A stretch of 48,837 nt of DNA from Nanobdellota archaeon. GTDB lineage: Archaea > Nanobdellota > Nanobdellia > Parvarchaeales > Parvarchaeaceae. Position 1 is the stretch's first letter. Each line of letters begins with the position of its first letter. Under the pieces are notes generated by a model, which was given only the letters and a program-made list of their open reading frames with translations, had not been told where the DNA came from and did not search any database. Positions 23,293 to 31,849 of this stretch are shown here, one piece after another. The stretch lies in contig JAKASS010000008.1 in NCBI GenBank assembly GCA_021818905.1, forward strand, positions 1-48,837, read 5' to 3'. The translations under genes and the position numbers were made by a program.

Positions 23293-26157
23293 TTATAATA
23301 AAGTCAATAGACTAGATTGTTCATCACCATTGTCACTTATGGTAAGATTCTTTCGCGATTTTTTATGTTTTCCATTTCTATTTACGGAATTCGCTTTTGT
23401 ATATCTGTCTTTAACTAATTCTTTCAAAGAGGAATAAATCTCTTGTCTTTCAGTTTTAGAAAGTCCCAAAATATCGAATATAATATTATCTAAATTTTGG
23501 TGATCCTTCATTTCGATTTCTTTTTCGACTGGTAATATTTCTCTCTTAGACAATCGTAGAAATGCTTTTTCTAAGTCGATTTTTTGGGCTTTTGTAAGTT
23601 TTGCTATATCTAATACTGGCATAGCTTTCCAGTCCGGTCCATATATAGTCAAAACGCCTTCGCCAAGATTTACTCTGCCGTATAACTCCTTTGTTAACGC
23701 GAAAATGCTAGAGTTTAGGTATGCCACTAATAATAACGGGGATATGTCATTCTTTGGGGTAAATCCAAAAAATGTGTCTTCTATTTGTACTGCGTCTTTA
23801 TTGTATACAGCAAAATGTCGATCTCCATAAAATCGTGTGATAATTATTTTTGGTGCCTCTTGCAGTCCTACATCATACCACTGTTTACTACTGCTTTTCC
23901 CGCTACCTTTTACGGAGGTTACTTTGTTTATGCCTTTTATCTCCCCCATATTTATATATGATAAAGCTTTTGTGCCGCGCATCTTTATTTTTTCCAGTTT
24001 TGAGCTAAATAGAACGTTCTCCAACTCCTTTTCTCTCAGTATTGTTTTCTTTAATTCTTTTGTAGAGTGTAGGATGGGTTCCAAGAATTTTGTTTCTATA
24101 CCGAATTTTCCTGCGCTACTTCTTTTTAGCACGAAAAAATGGGTCGCACCGGTTTTTATGCCATATTTTGGTTCTGCTATTGAAGTTAGCGGTTTTAATT
24201 TATCTGTTTTATTCATTATTTTGAAGTATATGTCTGGTGCTCTTAGGTATATATTCCATTTGCCCCCTTTCCAGTCCTCCTTTCCACGTTCATTTATTTC
24301 TCTCCCTTTATCGTAAAGTTCTTTTTGGCCGATAGTTACCGCTCTAAATTCGGTGTTTTCAGTAAACGATTCGGTTTTATCAATTTCGCTAGCTAATTTT
24401 TTAAGATCACTGTAATCTTGTAGTTTCTTTTTAAGTAGCACGAATCTTACATTATTTTTAGCACGCTTCTCTTCATCATCCTCCTGCTCTGCAATTATTA
24501 TACAAGTATTTATTGAGGCATCTTCGAACCAGCGTTCTACCTTAGATTCTAATATGGTCTTTATTCTAAAATTTTGTAAAAGCATTTTCTGTATTTCTTC
24601 GCCGTATTCTGCATCCATCCACGAATTAGATACGATAAACCCTAAGCGCCCTCTTTGCTTCAGAAAACTTGGTGCGTGCAGCAAAAAATACGTGTATATA
24701 CTTGCACGCTTCCCAATCGAATATTTATCGCCCCAATCCTCACTAATTACTGAGTGAAGCTTATCTTTATATTTTTCGGAGTATTCTCCTAATTCTTCTT
24801 GTCTTGTATACGGGGGATTTGCCACGATTGTATCAAATTTTGGTATGTTCATAACTTGCACCTTGCCTCGTATGTCTTTACCAGAAAATGGCAGTAACAC
24901 ATGAAGGCGCGGCTGTAAATTAAAAAAATCGTTCACTAAAACGTTTACTTTATTTGTAAGTTCTTTGAGGTTTCTTATTGTAAGATTAATAACGCTCAAA
25001 TGGGCGGCAAATTGGTTTATATCCGTTCCATATATTTGGGACAGTAATTCCTTATGTTTTTTATTCTTGTTTTTATTTAGCATGTTATAATATGCTCTTA
25101 CTAAAAAAGTGCCGGATCCGCATGCTGGATCGAGTATTAAATCATCAGCGCTCTTTATACAGAATCCCTCTATTAAATCTACTACGTCGGGGGGGGTGTA
25201 ATATTGACCAAGATAATGTCTTTCTTGTATTGGAATTAGCGATTCAAAAACTTTACCTATGACATCATATTCGATTTCGGATAGTTTATAGCGTTCAAGT
25301 TCTGAGATGAACTGATTGAATAATACTATAGCCTCTTTTGTTATTGGTATTCTATCGAAAAAGGTCGATGAGAAAACGGCTTCGTAATCTATTTTTAATG
25401 CGGCCCTAAAACGGTTGTTTAGTTCTTCTTTGAATATTTTATCATTATCGGTATCTATTTTATTTAGTTTTGGCAGTTTAGGAAAATTGCCCTCTAATAG
25501 TTTATAGAAGAACATTTTATTTGATAGAAGATGAGAGTACTGCTTAACGATCTTTTCATTCGTTTCTTCATCTAGTGTAAATTCCTGTTCAAAAAGCCAT
25601 TCCGCGTATTCCTTTTTGAATAACCTATCCTTTTTGATTTGCTCATCCAATCCATCCAGAATAGCCGGCCACAAAATCTCATAAAATGTTTTCAATCTCT
25701 TCACGAACTTCTCATCGATGCTGAGGAATTTAAGTTTGTCTTGTCTAAGAAGCTCTAAATCAGCAAATATTTGTTTTAACGTTATGTCGATTGGTGTTGT
25801 CGCATCGTAGTGCAATAACTGCCTGTCAAGTAATGGCGTCCCTTCTTGAAACGTTTTCCATAAAACATAGTGTTGTAAATTTGAAGTGACAAAATAATTT
25901 ACGCCTAAGCCATTAGCATAATTAGCAGCCTGCTCAACGACTTCGGGGTAGTAAGGGTCGTGTATAGGAGAACCGTCCGGCTGTTTTAATTCTATAACTA
26001 AATCCGGCTTTCCGGCTTTATCATATAGAACTATATCGGCACTTTTTCGACCGACCGGTACTTCTTGCTCCGCCTTTGAAAAATAGGTTCCTCCAGATTC
26101 TATTATAGATTTTATCCGATGCAATAAGTCGCCCATCAACAATCTTTCTCTTGGCAT
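23293..26157 (-). CDS. Single-chain restriction endonuclease-methyltransferase (type IIG, Eco57I-like)
   Basis: 954 residues. The N-terminus is a PD-(D/E)xK nuclease (D41 in SADIVLY, E56-x-K58 in LVIELKQPDG). A helical linker leads to an N6-adenine methylase: YLGQYYTPPDVVDLIEGF, motif I LDPACGSGTFLV near 345, motif IV IVANPPYTRQEE near 450. The last 350 residues should be the target-recognition region (YGIKTGATHFFVL; VNLGEGVLTIYGPDWKAMPV). One protein would both modify and cut, so no separate subunits are needed. Intact length suggests activity. Confidence 0.85.
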   Translation of the reverse strand: MPRERLLMGDLLHRIKSIIESGGTYFSKAEQEVPVGRKSADIVLYDKAGKPDLVIELKQPDGSPIHDPYYPEVVEQAANYANGLGVNYFVTSNLQHYVLWKTFQEGTPLLDRQLLHYDATTPIDITLKQIFADLELLRQDKLKFLSIDEKFVKRLKTFYEILWPAILDGLDEQIKKDRLFKKEYAEWLFEQEFTLDEETNEKIVKQYSHLLSNKMFFYKLLEGNFPKLPKLNKIDTDNDKIFKEELNNRFRAALKIDYEAVFSSTFFDRIPITKEAIVLFNQFISELERYKLSEIEYDVIGKVFESLIPIQERHYLGQYYTPPDVVDLIEGFCIKSADDLILDPACGSGTFLVRAYYNMLNKNKNKKHKELLSQIYGTDINQFAAHLSVINLTIRNLKELTNKVNVLVNDFFNLQPRLHVLLPFSGKDIRGKVQVMNIPKFDTIVANPPYTRQEELGEYSEKYKDKLHSVISEDWGDKYSIGKRASIYTYFLLHAPSFLKQRGRLGFIVSNSWMDAEYGEEIQKMLLQNFRIKTILESKVERWFEDASINTCIIIAEQEDDEEKRAKNNVRFVLLKKKLQDYSDLKKLASEIDKTESFTENTEFRAVTIGQKELYDKGREINERGKEDWKGGKWNIYLRAPDIYFKIMNKTDKLKPLTSIAEPKYGIKTGATHFFVLKRSSAGKFGIETKFLEPILHSTKELKKTILREKELENVLFSSKLEKIKMRGTKALSYINMGEIKGINKVTSVKGSGKSSSKQWYDVGLQEAPKIIITRFYGDRHFAVYNKDAVQIEDTFFGFTPKNDISPLLLVAYLNSSIFALTKELYGRVNLGEGVLTIYGPDWKAMPVLDIAKLTKAQKIDLEKAFLRLSKREILPVEKEIEMKDHQNLDNIIFDILGLSKTERQEIYSSLKELVKDRYTKANSVNRNGKHKKSRKNLTISDNGDEQSSLLTLL

Positions 26158-26218
26158 ATAAAGTTAATTTTATCTGTCTTAGTTTAATCTTAAGTTATAC
26201 ATTTTGAACGTATAAATG

Positions 26219-27391
26219 TTAAGATATGCCTAATTTTTGTTTTAATGCTGCGATTTTTTCGGCATTTTTGTATAATTCTAATAATTCGCTATACGACAAA
26301 AATTTATAGCGTTCTTTCACCTCTCTGTATGGTGCCTTATTTACTTCAATTTGAAACTTAGTTCTCTTGTCATCGGGAGCAACAATTACGAAACTGGAGT
26401 AAAACTGTTTTAGCTGATAAAGGCGTAATAAGCCGCGACTTACATCGGTAGTGTTTTCAACCTCTATGCAAACTTTCGGCGCGTCATCATAGCTAAACCA
26501 GATTATATCAATTTCTCTAACAGACTTTTTATCTCGCTCTCCGATAGAGTCTGGGATAGTGTCTAATAAGACGATTTCACCAAGTTTTGTGCCTTCAAAG
26601 TCTTTAGACGGATCAGCGGTATAAGTTTTATATCCCAACAGGTTTCCCAATCGTATCAGATAATATTCCGCGCCCTCGTGTGTGGATATTTTATTTTCTA
26701 TAGATACGATTGCAGATGGTTCGGTTATTCTTTGTTGAGGTACAAGTTTACTGTGGACCATATTCTTAAAGATATACCAAAACAAACAATCGAGATCAAT
26801 GAAATTCGGATTTTCGAATCCAAAATTGCTTAATTGATTTTTTATTATTGTCAATACGTTTAAAACTTGTAGATATTCTTTTCCAGTGCTAATATTATAT
26901 TTTAGGAATTTATCAGGCAAAATTTTAATACCGAGATAAGGCAAAACGGCCCTTGGCGTTGCATTCCACAAACAATATTTTTCAGGAAATACGAAATTTA
27001 ATATCTCAGAAATTGAAGATGCTCCAAAACCCTTTATTTTATTACAAAAAGTATCATATCGATGATCTATACTCTCTTCTCCGTATAACAAATCTTTTAG
27101 GGCTTCTTTTACATTCTCTAGACCATTAGGTTTCAATAATTTGTTATCGATATACCAATCTTTATTCCCCCAGATATTGCTTGCCCATAAAAATTTCCAC
27201 ATGTCCCTGAAGGTATTTTCATTTAGTCCGTCTATGTTCTCTTTAGATAGCCTTTGACTTAGGAATTCTGCATGATCCTTGTGATCTTTTAAATTTTCTT
27301 GCCATTCGCTCGAATTTGTTTTTAATTCAACTTTGTATCTATCTGAGAAGGAACCAATTTCTTTTATCTGTGAGTCGGTAAGATTTTCCAT
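26219..27391 (-). CDS. Restriction-endonuclease-like protein (390 aa)
   Basis: The C-terminal half has a PD-(D/E)xK-like core: REIDIIWFSYDDAPKVCIEV with E-I-D and I-E-V-E about 15 residues apart. The N-terminal half is helical and may be DNA-binding (GFGASSISEILNFVFPEKYCLWN resembles an HhH-like start). It lies 61 bases upstream of the type IIG gene on the same strand. It probably belongs to the same defence unit; the exact family is not known to me. The ATG shares one base with the stop of a tiny upstream ORF. Confidence 0.65.
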   Translation of the reverse strand: MENLTDSQIKEIGSFSDRYKVELKTNSSEWQENLKDHKDHAEFLSQRLSKENIDGLNENTFRDMWKFLWASNIWGNKDWYIDNKLLKPNGLENVKEALKDLLYGEESIDHRYDTFCNKIKGFGASSISEILNFVFPEKYCLWNATPRAVLPYLGIKILPDKFLKYNISTGKEYLQVLNVLTIIKNQLSNFGFENPNFIDLDCLFWYIFKNMVHSKLVPQQRITEPSAIVSIENKISTHEGAEYYLIRLGNLLGYKTYTADPSKDFEGTKLGEIVLLDTIPDSIGERDKKSVREIDIIWFSYDDAPKVCIEVENTTDVSRGLLRLYQLKQFYSSFVIVAPDDKRTKFQIEVNKAPYREVKERYKFLSYSELLELYKNAEKIAALKQKLGIS

Positions 27392-27528
27392 TATTTTGAT
27401 CTTAATGCATCTTCAATTTTTTTGAAAATTTCTTCTAGACTAGTATCATAAACTGTTATACTCTTACTTTTGTTGCTTTTTCTATCACGAACGGTAATTA
27501 TTATCGCTTTCGGTTTTGCAGTTAACAT
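27391..27528 (-). CDS. 45-aa protein coupled to the nuclease-like gene
   Basis: ATG at 27526-27528, TAA at 27391-27393, overlapping the next ATG (TAATG). It encodes MLTAKPKAIIITVRDRKSNK and then ITVYDTSLEEIFKKIEDALR. A predicted strand-strand-helix with strong alternation suggests a folded mini-protein rather than noise. It could be a small antitoxin-like or control protein for the restriction gene. Not seen as a known family. Confidence 0.55.
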   Translation of the reverse strand: MLTAKPKAIIITVRDRKSNKSKSITVYDTSLEEIFKKIEDALRSK

Positions 27529-27607
27529 ACTATTTAATAGAATAGTTAACTATTAATAGTTATAAGTTAATTATATTATTAACAAAATAGTTAACTAAAA
27601 CTAACTT
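27529..27607. promoter_or_regulatory. AT-rich divergent promoter region with repeats
   Basis: AATAGTTAACTA occurs at 27541-27552 and 27586-27597, 45 bp apart, and GTTAAC again at 27521-27526. Between them are AATAGTTATAAGTTAATT variants. The region separates the minus-strand nuclease operon from the plus-strand transposase. The repeats could be operator sites for the 45-aa protein or belong to the left end of the transposon; no inverted match to the right end was found. Confidence 0.45.
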
Positions 27608-29182
27608 ATGTTAATAAAAACGGCCCGCAAAAGCAAGAAAATTGCTACTAATATTTACAAAGCTATTGAGCTTAATCCAAAACGGTTGTCAGAAATTTTA
27701 CATTGTCTAACTTTGGACGACACAATAAGAAAACGCTACGAGTTCTCTAAAGACGCCTTACTTAAAGTGCTAGTACTTGGCAGACTCAAGGGGATAAAAT
27801 TTGACGCAAAAATAATCGACTATCTAAAAACGCATCCAGACGAAGCTTTGGACTTAGGTTTTTACAGGGATGAAAATACTGGTGTAAAGATACCAGATAG
27901 GCGTACACTTGGTCTGTTTAGAAAGAACCTTACTAAAGAAGAATCGGCTTTGGTGGATTTTACGACGAAGACCGTAGAAGACGCACTTTACACGAAAGGC
28001 AAGTTTTTGGATCTTGGACTTGTAAGACAAGAGCCAGAAAAAGAGAATATTAGTAAGTCTACTATTTATAAGACTACGCAGGATAAAACAAGAGAGTTGA
28101 GTAGGGTGATAAAGAAGACCTTGCTCAAGCAACTTAAAGACCATACAAAATACAATTCTATATACAAAGACGAGGAATTCCTTGACCTGCTTATACACAT
28201 ATCTCTTTCACAGGATTTCGCGAAAGAGGGCTCAAAAGTGCTTAGGACTTTGAAGGAGTCTAAGGTGCCTGTCGGCGCTACTTTGTTCTATTACCTGAAG
28301 AAGTACAGTTTAGAGGAAGTCTCAGATGTGTTTACAAGGATATTTGACATGACTTTCTCTATGGCCGAGAAGTCTGGCCTTTTATCTAGAAGGACTAAGC
28401 ATACGGTGGCTATAGACTGTCATGAATGGTTCTATTACGGCAAGCAGATAGAAGGCGGCTTTATAGTCGGCAAGAAACCTGAAAGAGGGACGTTAAGATG
28501 CTTTAAATTCATCACACTGGACATAGTCGACAAAGAATGCAGGTTCACGCTGCTCGCCTTGCCCGTAATAAAATCTAAAGACGAGCAAGTCACGCAGATA
28601 GACCTTGTGAAACGCTTGATAGAAAGGGCTTTGAGCAAGATAAAGATATGGCGAGTCCTTATGGATAGAGGATTCCTTGGTGCCGATATCATAAACTTCC
28701 TTAAATCTAAAGGCTTAGAGTTCATAATCCCTTCTAAATCGAGCAACAAAGCGACTATCAATTCTAAACTGCTTGAGCCTGATCCTGTAGCTGTGATAAA
28801 GGGCGAAAGCATGGGCAATGCCAGAGTAAATCTGATAGTCGTTAAAGAAGGCGGTCATAGATACGGTTTCTTTACCAATATAGAAGCTGGTTTAGACGAC
28901 GACAAAATGGCGATGGCTATAGCAGATTTCTATTCTAGACGTTGGCAGATAGAGACGGGCTATCGCGTAAAGAAGTATGCGTTCAGAGGCAAGACTACAT
29001 CGAGAAAATACATTATAAGATATATTTATTTCATGCTTTCTATTGTACTGTATAACTTTTGGATCCTAATAAATGGCTTGCTTATTTTTGAGCTAAATTT
29101 AAAGAGTGATAAACCGATTCTTTCAGCTAAAGTATTCGATGCGCTTCTTTACAAAACAAGGGCGTTAGAAGACGTTACCTGA
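27608..29182 (+). CDS. DDE transposase, ISH3/IS4-like (524 aa)
   Basis: Full-length, uninterrupted transposase. Catalytic residues: D in HTVAIDCHEWFYYGK (near 283), D in RVLMDRGFLGADII (near 358), E in YSRRWQIETGYRVKKYAFRG (near 450) with the Y-x(2)-R-x(3)-E-x(6)-K signature of IS4-like enzymes. A long N-terminal helical region precedes the core. The ISH3-type assignment rests on length and general layout. A truncated copy of its 3' third lies at 19013-19455. Confidence 0.85.
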   Translation: MLIKTARKSKKIATNIYKAIELNPKRLSEILHCLTLDDTIRKRYEFSKDALLKVLVLGRLKGIKFDAKIIDYLKTHPDEALDLGFYRDENTGVKIPDRRTLGLFRKNLTKEESALVDFTTKTVEDALYTKGKFLDLGLVRQEPEKENISKSTIYKTTQDKTRELSRVIKKTLLKQLKDHTKYNSIYKDEEFLDLLIHISLSQDFAKEGSKVLRTLKESKVPVGATLFYYLKKYSLEEVSDVFTRIFDMTFSMAEKSGLLSRRTKHTVAIDCHEWFYYGKQIEGGFIVGKKPERGTLRCFKFITLDIVDKECRFTLLALPVIKSKDEQVTQIDLVKRLIERALSKIKIWRVLMDRGFLGADIINFLKSKGLEFIIPSKSSNKATINSKLLEPDPVAVIKGESMGNARVNLIVVKEGGHRYGFFTNIEAGLDDDKMAMAIADFYSRRWQIETGYRVKKYAFRGKTTSRKYIIRYIYFMLSIVLYNFWILINGLLIFELNLKSDKPILSAKVFDALLYKTRALEDVT

Positions 29183-29368
29183 CGTCTAGATTAAAATTTT
29201 TTGAATCGTTCTAGTCATACTTAGATCAGAAACCTAAAAATTTACTCTCTTCACTGATTTTTCCTTGGCTTGATTTAAATTTTACTTAGGATCGGTTTTA
29301 AAACTGATGAATTTATCAATATAAAATAAGTCGATTTAGGATCTGTTTTGCACTTTTGTCTCTACTGG
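27608..29368 (+). mobile_element. Transposon, near-complete copy (left end not defined)
   Basis: Includes the transposase and a 186-bp 3' non-coding end ending at CTACTGG, where identity with the other copy stops. The left end is unresolved. The right end lies 8 bp from the 3' end of the tRNA-Phe gene, so the insertion is next to, not within, the tRNA. I found no clean terminal inverted repeat or target duplication. Confidence 0.7.
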
Positions 29369-29376
29369 GTATACTG

Positions 29377-29447
29377 TGACCTCGGAGGGATTTGCACCCT
29401 CGCAACGCGGGCTTCAACCGCGGACCCTCCTGCTAGGCGACGAGGTC
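29377..29447 (-). tRNA. tRNA-Phe (GAA)
   Basis: 71 nt on the minus strand folds as a cloverleaf: acceptor GACCTCG/CGAGGTC with discriminator A, D-arm GCCT-AGCAGGA-GGGT, anticodon arm CGCGG-TTGAAGC-CCGCG giving anticodon GAA, variable TTGC, T-arm GAGGG-TGCAAAT-CCCTC. The T-loop is TGCAAAT where TTCAAAT is usual, so position 55 is G rather than the pseudouridine precursor T. No intron. Upstream on its strand is GTATAAAAAG, a suitable TATA box. CCA is not encoded. Confidence 0.9.
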
Positions 29448-29546
29448 ATATAATCATAATTGTAATGTCATCTATTTAACTTCTTTTTATACATTGCATA
29501 TATACGTGACTTTTATGTCTGTCTACTATCAGGACAAAAGGCGTAC

Positions 29547-29720
29547 GGTCTAAAAAACACAGAACATTTGGATCTATCACAAAGGATATTCAAATGTTCG
29601 AATTGTAAAATAGAGTTGGATAGAGATCACAATGCATCAAGAAACATCTTCATAAAAGGGTTAGTCGGCAGGGGCCTGCCGATATGCTCGTCGAGTCCAG
29701 ACCTCTACTTCATAAGCTGA
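29547..29720 (+). pseudogene. tnpB: C-terminal remnant of an IS605/IS1341-type TnpB
   Basis: The frame ending at TGA 29718-29720 reads EHLDLSQRIFKCSNC and KIELDRDHNASRNIFIKGL. These are the second half of the TnpB zinc ribbon (F-x-C-x-x-C) and the RuvC-III block D-R-D-x-N-A-S-x-N. The first CxxC, RuvC I and II and all upstream sequence are gone. The tail after GLVGRGLP is typical of the stretch that overlaps the right-end RNA. Confidence 0.75.
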
Positions 29721-29776
29721 AGCAAGTCAGGACGTTGAAACGGAAAGCCCCATGCGGAAGCTTGGGGTAGTTCACT
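29660..29776 (+). ncRNA. Possible omega-RNA (right-end RNA) scaffold of the TnpB element
   Basis: CGGCAGGGGCCTGCCG can form a hairpin at about 29670-29685. Further on, AGCCCCATGCGGAAG and CTTGGGGTAGTTCAC form the short CCCCA/TGGGG hairpin followed by GTAGTTCAC that ends many archaeal IS605-family elements. In intact systems this RNA guides TnpB, and the guide is the sequence just outside the right end (here from about 29775). Whether it is still transcribed is unknown. Confidence 0.5.
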
Positions 29777-29791
29777 AACTCTCTTTAGTAA

Positions 29792-30847
29792 TTATTTCTC
29801 AAAGGAAAACTTACAAAAAGAATTATTTACGGATGAACAGTCAGCTTCTTTTAGTTTTAAATTCGTTCCCAATAAAAAATAGGATAAGCCGGTCAATATC
29901 CCCGCTAACAGATAGCATCTTTTTTCCGTTTCTGCATCAACATGAAGGGCGTTGAAGCTGTCGTAGACATCTACTTCCTGCAGGCCGCCAAAATCGTTTT
30001 TTATCGATTTTACGAATCCGACTCCCGCGAGCGGGGCCAGAACGTCAAAGCCTGCGACTTGGTATTTTGATGCCACTTGTGGTAGGGGGTAGGGCACATA
30101 TAGTTTCGACATAGTCGTGCCTATACCGTATTGTATTCCATATACGCCCATGCCTATTATTTTTCTTAGTTTGCTGAAAAGATAAGGGAAGAATATTACA
30201 GGGACTATCTCTACCGGCATCGAATTTATTGTTACGCCATATTCGGAATTGGAAATTTCCACTTTTTCAAGATCAGGATTCGGATTTTTTGCGTCAAATG
30301 GATAACTAGGAGAGTTTATGTACGAAAATTCTTTTTTCTCGTTAAGGATGATCATCTCAAACCAGTCTATATCAGAATTTCCTGTCGTCTTACATTTAAG
30401 CTCGTTTACTTTTACGTCTTTTCCCAACATCAAACGGTATAGTGCCGTTAACAAACCGCTCGCTTGGTAGCAATATGTCATTGGTTTTGTCATGCTTAAA
30501 AAAGAATTGAAGCTGTGGTCCATTGTAAGGCTGTAAGAGTTTATGTCTTTGGACACTACGCCGATGTTTCCAAAGCCTAGCCCTCTGAACATAGAAAACA
30601 GTTCCTCTTCGCGTCTCTCGTCGTTTTTTATCTTTATTTGCCTATTCTTTGCAAGGTCGGTCAAGAAAGAGTATACCGTGGTAGCCATCGCGTCTTCGAA
30701 TATGCTCTTCGTAGCAAGCCCGAGTATTGCGCCTACATAGTCCTGTATGAGCTCTAGGCTGCCTTTTGGCAGAGGCATGACTCTCAGGCCATTAAGCACG
30801 TAAATCCCTCTAGTTTTGTCGTATCTTAAATCTAAATCCATATACAA
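29792..30847 (-). CDS. Protein with two V4R (4-vinyl-reductase-like) domains
   Basis: 351 residues; ATG at 30847 or 30841. Two V4R signatures are visible: YCYQASGLLTALYRLMLGKD followed by VKVNELKCKTTGNSDIDWFEM, and CYLLAGILTGLSYFLLG followed by LKLKEADCSSVNNSFCKFSF at the C-terminus. V4R domains bind hydrophobic ligands or metals through the C-x(6-7)-C region; the first copy lacks its final Cys. The protein has no HTH, so it is not the usual fused regulator. Expressed divergently from the DUF929 gene. Confidence 0.7.
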   Translation of the reverse strand: MYMDLDLRYDKTRGIYVLNGLRVMPLPKGSLELIQDYVGAILGLATKSIFEDAMATTVYSFLTDLAKNRQIKIKNDERREEELFSMFRGLGFGNIGVVSKDINSYSLTMDHSFNSFLSMTKPMTYCYQASGLLTALYRLMLGKDVKVNELKCKTTGNSDIDWFEMIILNEKKEFSYINSPSYPFDAKNPNPDLEKVEISNSEYGVTINSMPVEIVPVIFFPYLFSKLRKIIGMGVYGIQYGIGTTMSKLYVPYPLPQVASKYQVAGFDVLAPLAGVGFVKSIKNDFGGLQEVDVYDSFNALHVDAETEKRCYLLAGILTGLSYFLLGTNLKLKEADCSSVNNSFCKFSFEK

Positions 30848-30977
30848 GTCGATTTCTAACCTATAATAATAACTGGCTAGCCGCTAATATAATCTTTATT
30901 AGGCGGCGGGATTTATAGGTTTTAATTCGCGTTTTGAATTTTAAAGATATTTATAGGGATAACGCAAATTTATAAAG

Positions 30978-31832
30978 ATGGCCGAAAGCCCGGAAAAACA
31001 GATAAGCGGGGGATACAAGCTCAAGCTGATGCACCTCATATACGCCGTAGTAGCGATGGTCGCAGTAATAGCCATCACGGTCCTGATAGCGGCATTTTCT
31101 GCTAGTCCGGTCCAGAACACTTCGGTCGGGAATGGATGGCATCAGGTCGTAGGACTTCAACCATTTACGGTCGGTAATCAATTATACGTAACTTTTATAG
31201 GAATAGAATCTTGCCAGTTCTGCGCTGCAGAAAGATACGCGATTTTTGATGCGCTAAGCAATTTCGGCAATTGGACATATTACGGCAAAATGGTTTCGCT
31301 AAACACCCTGCCCGTGGAAAATTTGACTACGGGCGCTGAATCAGCATCAGACGCAATTTTTTACAAAGCTGGCGAAGGAGACTGGACATTGAATTTCTTG
31401 GCGACGCACCTTAGTTACACTTCAGATTATATAGATTTTTCAAGCGCAGAAACCTTGAACAATGGGGGTTCAGCACTCCAAAGTCCAAGCGCGATACAAA
31501 GTAGTTATCTGAACAAGTATGATCCGGCGGGAAGCGTCCCATTTACGATCATAGGGGGGAACTTTTATGAAGTCGGCGCCGCGGATAGCCTAGTATCAAC
31601 CGGGACTCCAATAATCTGTTTTCAGAACGTCACCAAGTGTACTCCGTCTACTGGTTATATGCCAGACTACATAATCTCACAGTTTAATCTTACCGGTTCG
31701 GCTATAAATTTAGGCATGACCGAAGAAGCAGATTATATTTCAGCCTTGATATGTTTTGACATAAACAATGCAGCGCCGGTATGCAGTTCTTCGGCGGTTT
31801 CTTCTTTAGAAAGCAACATAGTTAAAAGTTAA
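30978..31832 (+). CDS. DUF929-family membrane-anchored thioredoxin-like protein
   Basis: 284 residues. One N-terminal transmembrane helix (about 18-42) places the rest outside the cell. VTFIGIESCQFCAAERYAIF carries the C79-x-x-C82 motif and matches the DUF929 signature; VPFTIIGGNFYEVGA is the cis-Pro region of a thioredoxin fold. Two further cysteines are near the end. Probably a secreted thiol oxidoreductase. TATA GATATTTATAGG lies about 28 nt upstream. Confidence 0.85.
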   Translation: MAESPEKQISGGYKLKLMHLIYAVVAMVAVIAITVLIAAFSASPVQNTSVGNGWHQVVGLQPFTVGNQLYVTFIGIESCQFCAAERYAIFDALSNFGNWTYYGKMVSLNTLPVENLTTGAESASDAIFYKAGEGDWTLNFLATHLSYTSDYIDFSSAETLNNGGSALQSPSAIQSSYLNKYDPAGSVPFTIIGGNFYEVGAADSLVSTGTPIICFQNVTKCTPSTGYMPDYIISQFNLTGSAINLGMTEEADYISALICFDINNAAPVCSSSAVSSLESNIVKS

Positions 31833-31849
31833 AGGAAACTTATTATACG

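Noticed and set aside
27529-27607. CRISPR leader or small repeat array
   Set aside because: Only two exact copies of a 12-bp AT-rich motif with unequal surroundings; a promoter/operator region fits better.
29377-29447. Attachment site for tRNA-mediated integration
   Set aside because: I found no second copy of the tRNA 3' end and no integrase gene in the window.
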